64,000 bases of DNA from Anomaloglossus baeobatrachus (lineage: Eukaryota; Chordata; Amphibia; Anura; Aromobatidae), in NCBI RefSeq assembly GCF_048569485.1, contig NC_134357.1, forward strand, positions 229,207,735-229,271,734. The letters are read 5' to 3'. Each line of letters starts with the position of its first letter. The first letter of the stretch is position 1. The translations under genes were made by a program, and so were the position numbers. This document shows, in pieces, positions 23,484 through 36,153 of the stretch. The notes beneath the pieces are model-generated. The model was not told the DNA's origin. It saw only the letters and a list, made by a program, of their open reading frames with translations, and searched no databases.

Positions 23484-23715
23484 AATAAATAGGACTGAGC
23501 TGTAAGGGCTCATGCGCACGTTGCGTACTGACATGCATTTACGCTGAGTATTGCACTGCAGCGTAAATGCATGGGTCCTGCGTCCCCTGTACAATCTATG
23601 AAGATTGTGCATGACACAAGCACACGATGCTTTTATGATTTTACGATTTGGGTGCTAAAATTTTTACCCAAATCCGTGCGTTCATAAAAGCAGCATGTCA
23701 ATTATTTGTTAGTTC
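23484..23715. repeat. Palindrome-rich MITE-like fragment
   Basis: It holds short inverted pairs (catgcatttacgctg/cagcgtaaatgcatg near 23530-23570; acccaaat/atttgggt near 23645-23675). It ends with GCAGCATGTCAATTATTTGT, also present near 22560 inside the CCGCGGATTT element. Confidence 0.55.
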
Positions 23716-23799
23716 TAGATGCAGCTCCCACTCTGTCTATGGTGGGGACAGCAGCCAGAGCGCATGAAATCGGCTTTTTTTGTCCAAAAAAACTGCATC

Positions 23800-26696
23800 T
23801 GTACCGCCCTGAGAGGGGCCCGGGCGCTTCCTCCCCTTGCTCGGGCTGAGCCGCTCGAGATCCGGGCTCGGGTTTGTCGGTGGCACAAGCGCCTCCGGAC
23901 CGGGGGCCACGTCACTCTTGTTAAGGGGAGTAGGCGGTGGGAGGATGGTGTTCGTGTAACGGGTCGTGACGCCACCCACGGATCGTGGTGACGGGAGAAA
24001 CACCACCGCTGCGGCTGAAGTAGTGGTGGGCTCGTCTGGGATCGGTGTTGCGGCCGCAGCCGAGATGTTAGCCCCACCCAATAAAACAACTGTAGGTCCC
24101 AACGGGGACTTGGAACATGGCAGCCGGGATCCGCTACCACACCAGCATCCTCCTTCTTTAAGCAGCAATCTAATGGCACAGCTGCCGTAGCTGCCGCTCC
24201 CAGTATGGAGCATCTTCAACCTGCTCCGGGTCAGCTTGTGTGGGGGACAGGCCCAGCTGGAATCCCTCCGTGCCGGCTATGACCGGCACCTTCAGTAGTG
24301 AGGGGCCCCGCTGTGACGTGGCCTGCTCTGCCGCTTGGCAGCTACATCCCCACCGTGCCTCATCCGAGGCTGGGTGTCTGGTAGCGGTCAACGTGACTTG
24401 CGGTGCTGTTTGAGGATCACCTCCGTTGCGGCCGGGCGGACTGCCGGGGCCGTCCTCATCTCCGTCGCGGCCGGGATGGAAGCCGGGACGGGTGCCAGGG
24501 CGATGACAAAGGTAAGGCCCGGGGGCACCAGGTCTGGGCCCTCTCCCACAGACGCTGCGGCCTCCGCTACCGGTGGCAGGGGTAATGGGTCGGTCGGGGC
24601 AGTGGCTGTGGGCAGGGGCAGTGAGGGAGGTGGCGTGGTGGATGGCAGCAGGCCGGGCCCCTCAGCCGTATCGACCGATCTCTCGGGGACATAGGGGCGT
24701 GGGTCGCTTACCCGCTCCTCTGAGACCACCTCCACTTCGGATGCCCGCACGGTTGCGACCAAGCCCTTCTTCTCCAACGTCCACTCCGCCATCATGGAGT
24801 GGACCTTGGCCTGGAGCTCCTGGCACATCTTGCTGCTGGATCCAGCAACGTGTTTCGGCAGAGTCCTGGCATCCCTGCACGCTGCAGCGCTAGTTACATA
24901 CCGCCATTGTTCACCCGCTCCACCTCGGTTTTTCTCTTAGCACTCCTCCTTCGGGGGTGGGGCTTTGCTTTTCGCGCCTTCACTGCTTGGGGAAGACGAC
25001 TTGAGCGGGAAACTTTTGCGCCAAGATGGCGGGGCTTCAACTTTTTCGGCAGGACACCGCTGATGGAAACTTCCAAGGCGCACTTTCCACAGGTAAGTGG
25101 ACTGTCCGAATCCTGAATCCAGAAAGTTTATACATGTACCGCCCTGAGAGGGGCCCGGCCACTTCCTCCGCTTGCTCGGGCCGAGCCGCTCGAGTTCCGC
25201 GCTCGGGTTTGTCGGTGGCACAAGCGCCTCCGGACCGGGGGCCACATCACTCTTGTTAAGGGGAGTAGGCGGTGGGAGGATGGTGGTCGTGTAACGGGTC
25301 GTAACGCCACCCACGGGTCGTGGTGACGGGAGAAACACCACCGCTGCGGCTGAAGTAGTGGTGGGCTCGTCTGGGATCGGTGTTGTAGCCGCAGCCGAGA
25401 TGTTAGCCCCTCCGTGGGTAGGGGCGGTGTGTCCCGGGGCCCGGTGGGGGACTGTAGGAGTGATGGTGATTGTTGTAGTCGGGGTGCAGGGCGCCGTGCC
25501 GCGGTGTAGTGTGTCGTGCCCGGATGGCACTGGTGTACTCACGATTAATGCACACTGAGTCACTGGTAAACCAAAGTTCGGTAGTGGTCGGTCCCCACGG
25601 CCGGCTGCTGTGGTCCCCTGTGGGGTTGATGGTGGCCCCTTTTCCCGTGCACCTCTGGATGTTTGTGTTTCGGCTCCCCCTGCTTCAGCAGTGGTAGCCC
25701 GCTCCCCAGCGTTGAGCTGCCGGAGGAGCCCTTGGTTGCCCGCTGGCGCTGGCCCGTCGGGTGTTTGGCCCTTGGCGGTGGCGCTCACCCGGTCTCGGTG
25801 GGCTTTTGCCTTCTTTCGGGACTTGGTTGTGGATGAACCCCTGAGGTCCGGCCAGCAATCAGTCAATTTGCCTATACTCAGTGGCTTCTAAGCTAGGACA
25901 AGGTCTGAGTACACTTCTTCTGTTTCGTGCTCCGGTACACATTTGGCTCCCCGGTTCGGGACCGGCGGGCTCCAACCCAAGCCCGGTCCGTACGGTTCAG
26001 CCAGTTGCTGCACTGGTACTCCTGCAGACGGCCACCACCGCCTGCCTGCCTTATGTTTTCCAAGGGGCCTAGGCTCCTTACCCGGGTCCCTGACAGTTGC
26101 TCTTCTACCACTTCCCTCTCTCAAAACTTATCTGTCTGAACTTCCTGCCCCAGGACAGGTGGAGGACGAATCATGAAGTCTTCGCCCTCATTGGGTAAAT
26201 TACCAGGATGCTTGAAGCTACTTTCCGGAATAGGGTCCACGTACCCTGCCGTGCCCTGGCCCCTGCCCAGAGATGGCTCAAGGCCGCCGGCTGCCCTTCT
26301 CGGCAGTTCCGTGCCCCTTAACACGATCCCCTGTGACCGGGGTTCCAGCTCCTACCAGGCCCAGACCAACGTCTGCCACCTAGTAACTGAGGATCCCAGC
26401 TCCTAACCTCCTCCAACTAACTTGTGACCTCTCCTCTTGAGAGTCACCACACAACTGACTGCTCCTGACACTCCTGACCCTCCCAAACCAACCCCATAAG
26501 TGGACGGCCCTATTCCCTTCAGGCTACCTATTGGTGTGTCTGGTGGGTGTGGTGCAGAGTGTTTCTAGGATCTTTGATTGGGTTGTTCTTAGCAACACCA
26601 AAGGCCAGGGACCCATAACCAAGGAGGAGATGGACACCATGCAGAAGGGCAGATTGCACAATGTCCTGTGATGACCTGATAGGCCAGGGCATCACA
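23800..26696 (-). mobile_element. Non-autonomous LTR element of the gypsy group, fossil
   Basis: The 5' LTR is 25135-26696 (TGTACCGCCC...GGCATCACA, 1562 bp). A leader follows, then a coding-like stretch (about 24828-24170) with EERVSDPRPYVPERSV and PYWERQLRQL, paralogous to the element at 53088-56850, and a partial second copy of the LTR end at 23800-24080. No protease, RT or integrase is recognisable. It is broken and truncated internally; the two LTR parts are similar over about 280 bp. Confidence 0.7.
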
Positions 26697-26714
26697 ATTA
26701 TATATCATCGTGAT

Positions 26715-27770
26715 GACTGTGTGCTGCCCTGGCGCAGACCGGGGTGCTCGTATCTGGGGTGGTCGTGGCTCGAGGGGTCCAGACCCAGGCTCAGCAAAAC
26801 ACTCCAATCCTTGAAAGGGGATTATTTACAGGGGAGAAGTTCGTGACACCACCTGCGGGTTGCGGTAATGGGAGTACCGCCACTGCTGGAAGGAGTACTG
26901 GGGCAGATGGTGTGGAGCAGCATGGTGTCAGTCCCTCTGCAGGTAGGGAAGGCCCCGGCCTCTGGGGTTTGGTGGATTTGGGAAGGCAGGGTGCAGGGAT
27001 CAGGGTACTCACTGTGGTAGTTGTGGTGTTGGATGAGGTTTATAAAGTAGACACACACACTGGAGGTAAACCAAAGTTTCTGTGTACCACTGTCAGGTAT
27101 CCGCTTCCACCGGTGTCACTTGGTAATCCGAAGCCTGCCTCCGTGCACAATTTGTGGTCTCCCGCTCCAAAATCGGGGTACTAGTGCAACGAGGGGGATA
27201 GGACTTTCCCAATACACAGTCCAGGAAATCCCAAGCGTGAACCCTGAGAGCAAGTTCACTCCGTTAGCCATACGGGTGAGCGGAACCCGACTAGTTCTAT
27301 ACTACAGGGGCCAACCAGTAAAGAAAGTGCCAAGGAAAAGGTCACAAGCTAACAAGCAACACATCGGGCACGGGATCCCAGGGTGCTTGCTCTCTGCTAC
27401 AGCGGTGCTAAGGATTCCAGTTTACAAGTTGTTGGTATCAGCGTTATTGGACTGAGTGAGTACGCAGTGACCCTTTCCTCCCCAATAGTGCTCCCCTCTC
27501 ACTATCACCAAGCCCCGGGGCACTTCCCCCTACCCACGGAGGGGTTAAACACCTGGCTGCCATTCCATCGCCGCCGGGTGCTCCCAACAGCAGTGGTGGT
27601 ACTCCACCTTCCCACCACCGTGGGTGGCGTCACAAACTCTAACCACAAAATCCCCTATAAATACCCCCTTTTATTTTGAGTGTCCGCGCGACCCCTTTCG
27701 GGTCCGGAGACCCCTCGAGCCACCGTGGATCCGGATCCGAGCAGCAGCCCGGCTGCTGGCGTGGGGCGGT
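26715..27770. mobile_element. Two LTR fragments in opposite orientation, fossils
   Basis: About 26715-27240 resembles the minus-orientation LTR family (gtggctcgaggggtcc, ttcgtgacaccacctg, ccgccactgctgg). About 27440-27770 resembles the plus orientation (ccccctacccacggaggg, accaccgtgggtggcgtcac, gacccctcgagccacc). The join between them is not clear. No internal coding sequence. Confidence 0.55.
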
Positions 27771-28315
27771 ACGTAATACTATAGAGGTGGTTTCTAATGG
27801 TTGGAGTTTGCTTTATTAGGTGTAGTGTTCAATGGTTGGTAGATAGAACAATACACACTTGCAGAATCTGTTTAATGAATTTTATTTAATCAATTATAAT
27901 CAAGATGCAGTCACTAATTTTGCTTAGTGTTATAATATATGTGGTAATCAATTTATTTTTACTGCTGCTACATTCTGTCTTGTTCTGAAAGTTTCCTCTA
28001 TTAAATACATCCAATATATCCAATCTTTACTCATATGCTATTTCATGTGCTATTTCCTCAAATACATAAATCCATACTGGTCCTCTTCAGATCAGCTAGA
28101 AGCTAATTAGTTTATTGCATGCATAATTACAGTTATTGTCAATTTTACTTAGTTTAAGGTTATGTTCACATGCAGCGTTTTTTATGCTTTTTGAACATGA
28201 AAAAAGCAAGCTACGGTCCAAAAAAATGCAACATAAATTATGTCTTATTTTAATGTGTGACTATTTTTATCTCTATGGTAAAAAACTGCAGTAAAAATGC
28301 TGAAAGAACTGATAA
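27771..28315. other. AT-rich intergenic DNA
   Basis: No gene or structured repeat was recognised. 'aaggttatgttcacatgcagcg' near 28158 resembles the end of the local MITE-like repeats. Confidence 0.6.
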
Positions 28316-30031
28316 GTAGAGATGAGCGGACTCGCAGATAATCGGGACCGGCGGGTCCCTGCTAAAAGTTTTTAAAAATCTGGTTCCGGTTCTGGTCCGG
28401 AATCCGGTACCCATATAAGTTTATGGGAGACCAGAATCCGGTGATTAAAAATGTTGATGGAAGGGATGGGGGGATAGGAGCACGCAAGGTGTACTCACCG
28501 AAGCTCCGTCATGGCGGCAACCTGCTTCCAGGTCACACATTCACTTCCAGCGCTGCGTGCATCTAGATTGTGCACTAAAAATAAAGGTAGATGCTAGAAT
28601 GTACGGGCTCCTTCCAGGTGTGACGTAATTTGTCACGTGATTGGGGGGGCATGTTCAAAATGCAGCCCGATGTTTGCCAGACTGAATAAACATTCTTTTT
28701 CTAAGTCCAAGTCAGACATGGAGTCGTTTAAAGTAGAAGCGGGTGTCTGGGGGTAAGATCCCTAGACAAGGGGTTGCAGGGGGGGACAAAGCCCCCTTGC
28801 ATTGTTATAGAAGACAGGAAGAAACACTGTGGACGCAGAGATCTACTCATCCTGAGCCTCCTTGTTCATGATTGATAAACCAGGAAGCTCAGGATGAGCA
28901 GATCTCTGTGCCCGCTCACACACAGGAGTGATGTACATTTAGTCATGAACCGGGAGGCTCAGATGAGCAGATCTGTTCATCCTGAGTCTCCTGGTTCATG
29001 AGATGTGCATCACTCCTCTGTGAGCGGATGTAGAGATCTGCTCACCCTGAGCCTCCTGGTTCATGAATATATGTGCAGCACTTTAACAGTGACAGTGCTG
29101 GCAGGGGGATGCGGGCTGCACTCCCTGACCCCCGGCCGCCACTCTCATTGTGAAAGGGATAGCGGGATGTGGGGCACAGCCCCGTACTTTAAGCCAGAGT
29201 GCTTCAGGTCACCAGAGGTCATACTGAGGGAACCGGGTATGACCACCAGTGAACTGAGTGATGTCACGTCTGCCAGCTGGTCCTTCTTGCCAGTGTTTCC
29301 AGGAGCCTGGAGAGACTGGACATGTTTTCGGTCTCTCCAAGCTCGGATGTAGCAGAGCCAAGACCGTCGTGGTTTTTTGGGTTAATAAAGTGGTGAAAGA
29401 GAGTGTTTTTTTGTATTTTATTCCAAATATTTTTAAAGCTTTTTCTTGGGGCTTGTGTATTTCTTTTTACTTATAGGATTGGTGATTGAGGTCTCATAGA
29501 CCGCTTCCTATCAATAATTTTGGGCTTTATCACAGTTGTGTGCTGTGATTAACCCCTCATTACCCCAACTGCCACCACATCAGGGCAATGGGGAACATCT
29601 AATGGATGTGACAATCTTGGGCAGCTACAGGTTGCTATTTTTAGGCAAGGGGACCTCATAACAATAGGCCTCCCCATTTTGAGAATACCAGCCCCAGCTG
29701 TCAGCTTTATCATGGCTGGGTATCAAAATTTAGGGGGGACTGCATGCCGGTTTTTTAAATTATTTATTTAAAAATAGTGAAAAAAAGCCGCATGCGGTTC
29801 CTCTTATTTTGATACACAGCCGTGAAAAGCGCAGGGCTGGGGGCTGCACTCTGTAGCCATATGCTTTATCTGTGCTCAGTATCATAATATGGGGGACCCT
29901 ATGCCAATTATTTTATTTATTTATTTTTATACCACGATACTGACCTGCAGACAGCGCCTATGATTGGTTGCAAGCAGACGCTGTCACACAGACTGGGGGA
30001 CTTTTACAGTCCGGGTCCGCTCATCACTACT
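28316..30031. mobile_element. 1.7-kb non-autonomous element with terminal inverted repeats
   Basis: Left end AGTAGAGATGAGCGGACTCG and right end CCGGGTCCGCTCATCACTACTG are inverted copies of about 20 bp. Inside are direct repeats near 28840-29070 ('gagcagatctctgtg...cctcctggttcatg', three to four copies). No transposase. Its inner half (about 29400-30000) recurs in opposite orientation at about 44040-44830, so it is a repeated family. Superfamily not assigned. Confidence 0.7.
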
Positions 30032-30789
30032 GACAAGCTATGTTTTTTAAACATGTACCACTGGTCAAAAACACAAGGAAAAACTGTGGGAATGAAATGT
30101 TAGAGATCACACTATTTTGCTGTTCACATGAAAAATGTATTAAAAATCACATGAAAAGTTCTACGTGACAACAAGTCCTTTTAGTAAGGTTGTCCATGCC
30201 ATAGACAGAATTTAAGATCAGAATTCTAAAATAATTTTACTGCAATACTATAGAATACTTTACTTGAAAAAATAAGTCATGTCAAAACTGCACTGCCTAT
30301 AATTAAAATTCTGTTCTGAATAACAATCCTAATACTGATTCATCTTTATAATGTCCACAGTGCCACTTTTCTCATTTTTGTTAAATTAGACATTAATTTT
30401 ATATAATTTATCTATATTGCTATGATTAAAGGAATTGTTCCCTACTTTGATACTGATGACCTCTTAGATAATCAATTTTAGATCAGAGGGATCTATCAAC
30501 CTCATGGATCTTATCCTCTTGAATAAGTGCTGAGTTCTTGTCAACGAGCACTAAACAGTGCACAAGGTTGTGCCTCCTGCTTCCTCCAGTGGCTATATCT
30601 GGCCGCCGATACTGATGATCTAGTCTGCAAGGGACAAACTATATATATATATATACTTTTAAAGTGATTGGATTTACCTCTATTTGATTCCCTGACATAC
30701 GCTGTGCAGTGTCAAACCTACTTCATGCCTTCAGTTCTATTCTAGCTTCTCCTTCATTCTTGATCCTCTGCCCAAATTCAACCTAAACG
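30032..30789. other. Region 3' of CNTF
   Basis: AT-rich DNA downstream of the CNTF stop codon in transcript sense, presumably containing its 3' UTR. I found no convincing polyadenylation signal close to the stop. A short (AT)n tract lies near 30640-30656. Confidence 0.5.
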
Positions 30790-31272
30790 TCACTGTTCAC
30801 TTGTTTCTGTGGACCTCACAGTCTTGATGGCCAAGTTCCCCCTTTCTCTATGCAACTTTCGCAAGTCTCTGATGCTTCTCACTGCCCAGATTGCCAGCTC
30901 CCTCAGAACATGATAACCCCTGACTTTCCTATCAAATATTCCTCCTACTGCACTATCCATCTCATCTACTCCTTCCTCTAGTGTTTTCTCTAGGCCCATT
31001 TCTGTTCCAAGGTACTCTAGTTGGGACCTCAGGGCTGACACTTGTGCTAGAATGCTATGAAGACTACTATGAAGATCATCCTCTCCTTGCAACAGGCTGT
31101 CGCCTTGTTCTTCTATCACGCTCATTAGTCTTCTCTCGAAGTCAAAATAAGCAGTTATATTAGCAAGTAGTCTCTCTTCCATTGCCATCTCTGCCCAGGT
31201 GGCTGAATCCATGGATGAGTTTCCTCCAGGAAGATCATAATGAGTTAAACTGTGAAGTCCATGCGCTTCCAC
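30790..31272 (-). CDS. CNTF: Ciliary neurotrophic factor, exon 2
   Basis: This exon encodes the last 160 residues of a four-helix cytokine of the IL-6/LIF group, which signals through CNTFR-alpha, LIFR and gp130 and supports neurons and glia. It starts after an acceptor (tttttatcacAG, AG at 31274-31273) with VEAHGLHSL and ends at a stop at 30790-30792. Diagnostic matches: TWAEMAMEERLLANITAY to CNTF W-S/A-E...RLxxNLxAY (helix B start); GGIFDRKVRG, carrying the FxxK site III motif that contacts LIFR; and VLRELAIWAVRSIRDLRKL, which closely matches the chicken and human helix D. NIT is a possible N-glycosylation site. Length fits human (200 aa) and chicken (195 aa) CNTF. It joins exon 1 at 43006-43104 in phase 0. 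The reading frame is intact. Confidence 0.93.
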   Translation of the reverse strand: MEAHGLHSLTHYDLPGGNSSMDSATWAEMAMEERLLANITAYFDFERRLMSVIEEQGDSLLQGEDDLHSSLHSILAQVSALRSQLEYLGTEMGLEKTLEEGVDEMDSAVGGIFDRKVRGYHVLRELAIWAVRSIRDLRKLHRERGNLAIKTVRSTETSEQ

Positions 31273-32514
31273 CTGTGATAAAAAATAATTCACATATAAA
31301 CGTAATGTATTGTAGATCATGCTCTTAAAGCAGTGTTTCTGAACCTGCAAGGGGATATATGCATAATGACCAAGCGTACACTGCAGAAGTCAGGAAATGG
31401 CTACTTGTAAACAAGGACAGGGAGGATGATTGGAGCATCGTTGTGTGCTCTATGGGGGATTGAAGAGGTGAATGATGTTTCAGTTTTAAATTTTAGCATT
31501 TTAATAATTGCAGCCGTTTTATTTTTTCAAGTTGATTTGCTACTTTCCCATCTGGTGTGACATCTGTTAAGTCATACCTCCCACCTGTCCCGGATTCAGC
31601 GGGATTGTCTACATTTGAGGGCTCACTCTTGCAGTCCCACTGGTCACTGCTTTTTTCCCGGGCTCCTTCTTTCAGTTCAGTGAATAGATTAACTCAAGAA
31701 GAGCAGTGCATAAATTAAATTCTCATTTGCTCTGATTTCCCACAACAGGACTAAAACTCATGAGTTTGTGAGCTTTTTGTCCATAGGCAGCAGCTCTACC
31801 TTTTAGCCACTGCCTGTACTGATGGGTATAGGCGGATTTGGTAATCCTGACTTGTATTGCAGGCAGAGAAGCAGACTATTCAGCTACATAAAGATATAGC
31901 TAGATATATACTGAATTTCTACTTAGAAGAAGGAAGAAGTCAAATTCTTTTTTCCCTATAAAACTACCATAAAGAAATTAGAAAAAAAATGACAAACCAT
32001 TTCAGCATTTAGACTTCAAATCAGCAAACTTTAATGGTCTAGTTTAGGGAGAATACCTTTGTAGGTTGAAGGTTGAAAGTTATCCTTTATCTATAGGGTG
32101 GGGGATAACTTCCAAATGCTGAGGGTCTGACTGCTTAGACAAACAATGATACCAAGAACAATACTCTTAAGAAAAATGTATGGACATAACAAAGGTGGAA
32201 CAGTTGCACCTCTGCTTCTTTCATTCTCTACGGCAGAGTTCCCCAACTCCAGTCCTCAAGGCACACCAACAGTGCATGTTTTTAGGATTTCCTTAGCATT
32301 GCATGGGTGTTGGAATGATCACCTGTGCAGGTGATTAAATTATCACCTGTGCCAGGGCCGGATTAAGGTTGGTGGGGGCCCCTGGGCAGAAAATCTGGTG
32401 GGGGCCCCATAAACTTTAACATTTTTAGCCATAACAGTAGAGCACGAACTGTAGCATTTAGATATAAATCCAATGAACATTTATCTTATCCTGTTCTGCC
32501 ACATTCAGATTTAC

Positions 32515-32990
32515 AGGACTACAATACAGATACAGTCCAGGATCACTCACAGCCGTCACTTATACACACAGTACAATACAGACACAGTCCAGGATCACTC
32601 ACAGCTGTCACTTATACACACAGTACAATACAGACACAGTCCAGGATCACTCACAGCCGTCACTTATACACACAGTACAATACAGACACAGTCCAGGATC
32701 ACTCACACCCATCACTTACACACACAGTACAATACAGACACAGTCCAGGATCACTCACAGCCATCACTTATACACACAGTACAATACAGACACAGTCCAG
32801 GATAACTCACAGCCGTCACTTATACACACAGTACAATGCAGACACAGTCCAGGATCACTCACAGCCGTCACTTATACACACAGTACAATACAGACACAGT
32901 CCAGGATCACTCACAGCCGTCACTTATACACACAGTACAATACAGATACAGTCCAGGATAACTCACAGCTGTCACTTATACACAGAAAGT
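32515..32990. repeat. 52-bp tandem repeat, about nine copies
   Basis: The unit begins CAGTACAATACAGACACAGT and continues to a cacttatacaca end. Consecutive copies start at 32569 and 32621, exactly 52 bp apart. Copies differ by single bases (e.g. agccgtc/agctgtc/accca). Confidence 0.95.
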
Positions 32991-33485
32991 AGAGTTACTC
33001 ACATATTTTTTTATTCATACCAATGTGAAGGCAGCCAGGGCCGGCTCCAGGTTTTTGTGGTCCCCGGTTGAGTCTCAGTGGGCCCCATCCATATGCAGAC
33101 ACGCACATACAGTCATACGTACATATACATATTTGAAGACAAATTCACAAAAATACATTTAAACAGACAAATATATGCACAGTCATATACACTGACATAC
33201 ATGCAGACACAGATGCATTACAGGTGTTAATATGGAGAAGTCACAAGCAGCATCACTCACCTCCCCTGCTTGTTTCCGTCCAGCTCCTCCAGGACATGTG
33301 GCTGTGTTGCATGATGGCCATCACTAACAGACATGACTGCACACCATGCACACTGACAGCACTGCTGAGCAAAGAGAAGAAAAAAAAAAAAAGAAAAAAA
33401 ACCAGCTAACCCTTTCAGGAGATTAGAGTATCAGCCAAGAACGGTGCACGGACTTTTGGTAGTTAGACCTTACTACCACGAATTG

Positions 33486-33563
33486 CAGGGAGGAGGAGAT
33501 AATCCAGCATCCAGTTCCAGAAATTTAAAACATCAGATTTTATTCAAAATTTAATTAAAATTC
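33486..33563. repeat. Extra copy of the Penelope-like terminal segment
   Basis: The ~77 bp from 'gggaggaggagataatccag' to 'ttaaaattcc' recurs directly at about 33988-34067, at the 3' end of the minus-strand Penelope-like copy. It also recurs inverted at 38905-38980. Confidence 0.85.
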
Positions 33564-33596
33564 CTGTGTGTGTGTGTGAAGCAGAGCTGAAGAAAG

Positions 33597-33633
<37 letters not shown>

Positions 33634-33775
33634 AAACAGATGTGTGTGTGTGTGTGTGTGAAGCAGAGCCGTGTGTGTGAAGCAGAGCTGAAGAAAGATG
33701 TGTGGTGTGAAGCAGAGCTGTGGTTGTGTGTGTGTGTGTGTGTGTGTCAAGCAGAGCTGTGTGTGTGTATATATG
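33564..33775. repeat. (TG)n / 'gaagcagagctg' minisatellite, left arm
   Basis: (TG)n runs are separated by 'aagcagagctgaagaaagatgtgtg'. This is the inverted counterpart of the array at 39190-39900. Confidence 0.9.
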
Positions 33776-36153
33776 AATCAGAGCAGTCTGTGCGGCACCC
33801 CAGAACTATATGGGTCCCCCAGAGCGCAAAGCCACCCATCCCAGTAATGTGTACGCCACCAGAGCTGTTTGCCACTCCAGTAACATCTATGCCCCCCCCA
33901 GTAAAGTCTATGCCCCCTGCCCCGCCTGTAATGTATATAATGTAGGCCCCAGCCCCTCCTGTGATGTATATACAGCAGTGCTGTCAGTAGGGAGGAGGAG
34001 ATAATCCAGCATCCAGTTCCAGAAATTTAAAGCATCAGATTTTATTCAAAATTTCATTAAAATTCCATGTTCCATGGTTGCATTAAAAACGCATCATAGC
34101 AGGTGTAAAAAGGGAGGACGCGTTTCGGACGTATATGTCCTTAGTCTAGATAACACTAAGCAAGAATGACATGTTACTATAAAGATTTAGAACAGGAAGT
34201 AGGAAAACAATCAAGTCGAGTGAAATACACAGGTTTCACACAGAGAGGCAAGGGGAGAGTGAAAAAAAAAAAATTATAGTTAGAGGACATTGGCAATCTC
34301 ATTTTTCACATTCATGCCATGCGGCATTCTTGTTTTTAGTAAATACATCCATTTAGCCTCTCTACGCAATAAAGTTTCCCCCATATCGCCACCTCCCTTT
34401 GGTAAAACAATCTTTTCAGCTGCAACAACTTTTAAAGAATCCAGGTTGCCCGCATGCTGGCTCTGAAAATGTCTGGATACCGCAGACAAAGTGCGAGTGG
34501 TAGTGTGACTGACATCATAAACATGCTCACATATGCGTCTTCTTAGTGCACGTGATGTAGAACCCACATACTGGATATGGCAATGTGTACAGGTCACAAC
34601 ATATATCACACCACTTGTGCCGCAATTTATCATTGTGCGGATTTTAAATTCTTGTTCAGACACACTTGAAACTACTTTAGTAGTGCCTGTCATGAACTTG
34701 CAAAGTCCACAATTTTTCTGTCCACACTTATAGGAGCCAACAGTAGGCAACCAACTTTCCTGAGTATTTTTATTTTTAACATTTTTATTTTGGTGGTCGC
34801 TAGGGGCATCCATGGTTGCTATAGTTTTATTACGTTTGGATTGAATTTTACACCGTTTTTAAGGATGGTTCTTAGAGTGTCATCCACATACAGAATTGGT
34901 AAGTATTTTTTTATGACACTAACAATGCTATGGAAATCGCTGCTATAATCAGTAGAAAAAACTATAGGTGAACAGTCCTTTGAATTAAAGGGAGATGTTT
35001 TTTTCGTTTGCAAATACTGTTCCCTAGTTTTTTCATCTGATTTTTCCCTGGCTGCACTAATAATTTTAGATGAATAACCTTTTCTCTTAAAACGTCCCTC
35101 TATGATTTTGCATTGATTTTCATATGCATTGGATGATGTGCACGTGCGTCTGGCCCTTATGAATTCTCCCGTTGGGATATTATTGGTGACGTGTCGGGGA
35201 TGGCAACTGGTAGCATAGAGGAGAGCATTCCCTGCTGTAGGTTTTCTATAAATATCACATACCACTGTTTCATTCTCTAAGTCTGCACTGAGACTTACAT
35301 CCAAAAACGGAATAGTTATTTTATTGAATTGAAAAGTGAATTTTATGTTGCAGGGATTGTTGTTTAGATACTCCATGAAATTTTTTATGCTACCAGCTGT
35401 TCCATCCCAGATCACTATCACGTCATCTATATATCTCAAAAAAAGAAAAACATTAGAAATAAAGGGATTTTTTTTGGAAAAAATATACTCCTCCTCCCAC
35501 CAAGACATGAAGATATTGGCGAGAGAAGGAGAAAATTTAGAGCCCATAGAGAAGCCTTGCGTCTGCAGGAAAAAATCATCAAGAAAAGAAAAATTTTTTG
35601 TTTTTCAGCAGAAAAAATGTCACATCCAAAATGTAGGTTTGCAATTCCATAGAATAACTGCTATACTTTTGAAGGTAAATTTTAAGTGCTAAAATGGCCA
35701 GATCATGCGGTATAGAAGTATACAAATTTTGTACATCACACGTGAGCCAACAAAATGAGTTTTGCCACTTTACGCCCTGCATTATATTTAATACATGTTT
35801 AGTGTCATGCAGGTAACTGGGTGAGACCTTCGCTAAAGGATTAAGTCTGCTATCAAGCCAATCTGACAGGTTTTCTGTAATGGACCCGATGCCCGATATA
35901 ATTGGTCTGAATGGTGGGGGGGAACTGTTGTTTGTGGATTTTTGGTAAAGCATGGAGTAGAGGAATTCTTGGAAAAGATGGATTAAAAAAATCACTTTGT
36001 TTTTGATTAATTATTCCTTCCTCTAAACCATGCTGTAACAATCCCTCTAATTCTACTCTAATATTACTGGTAGGGTCCTGATTGATCTTTTTATAAACAC
36101 TACTGTTTTGTAGCATGTTTTTCAATTCTTTTTCATAGAGACCTGTGTCTAGA
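33749..36153 (-). repeat. Left arm of a ~2.4-kb palindrome
   Basis: The arm pairs with 36813-39210. It includes most of a minus-strand Penelope-like element plus about 240 bp of flanking DNA. By eye the arms are nearly identical: over the 177-residue endonuclease frames only one amino-acid difference was seen. The spacer is 36154-36812. Confidence 0.9.
34117..34150 (-). other. Hammerhead-like stem II and D-box
   Basis: The minus strand reads GACTAAGGAC, loop ATATAC, GTCCGAAACGCGTCC. Stem II, GAAAC and GCGTC look like a hammerhead with minimal stem III, but the C-box is GACTAA-like rather than CTGATGA and I see no stem I. The inverted copy lies at 38816-38850. Confidence 0.45.

Noticed and set aside
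24937-25866. 309-residue open frame on the minus strand
   Set aside because: It spans the LTR and leader of the element at 23800-26696; GC-rich LTR DNA of this family is open in several frames.
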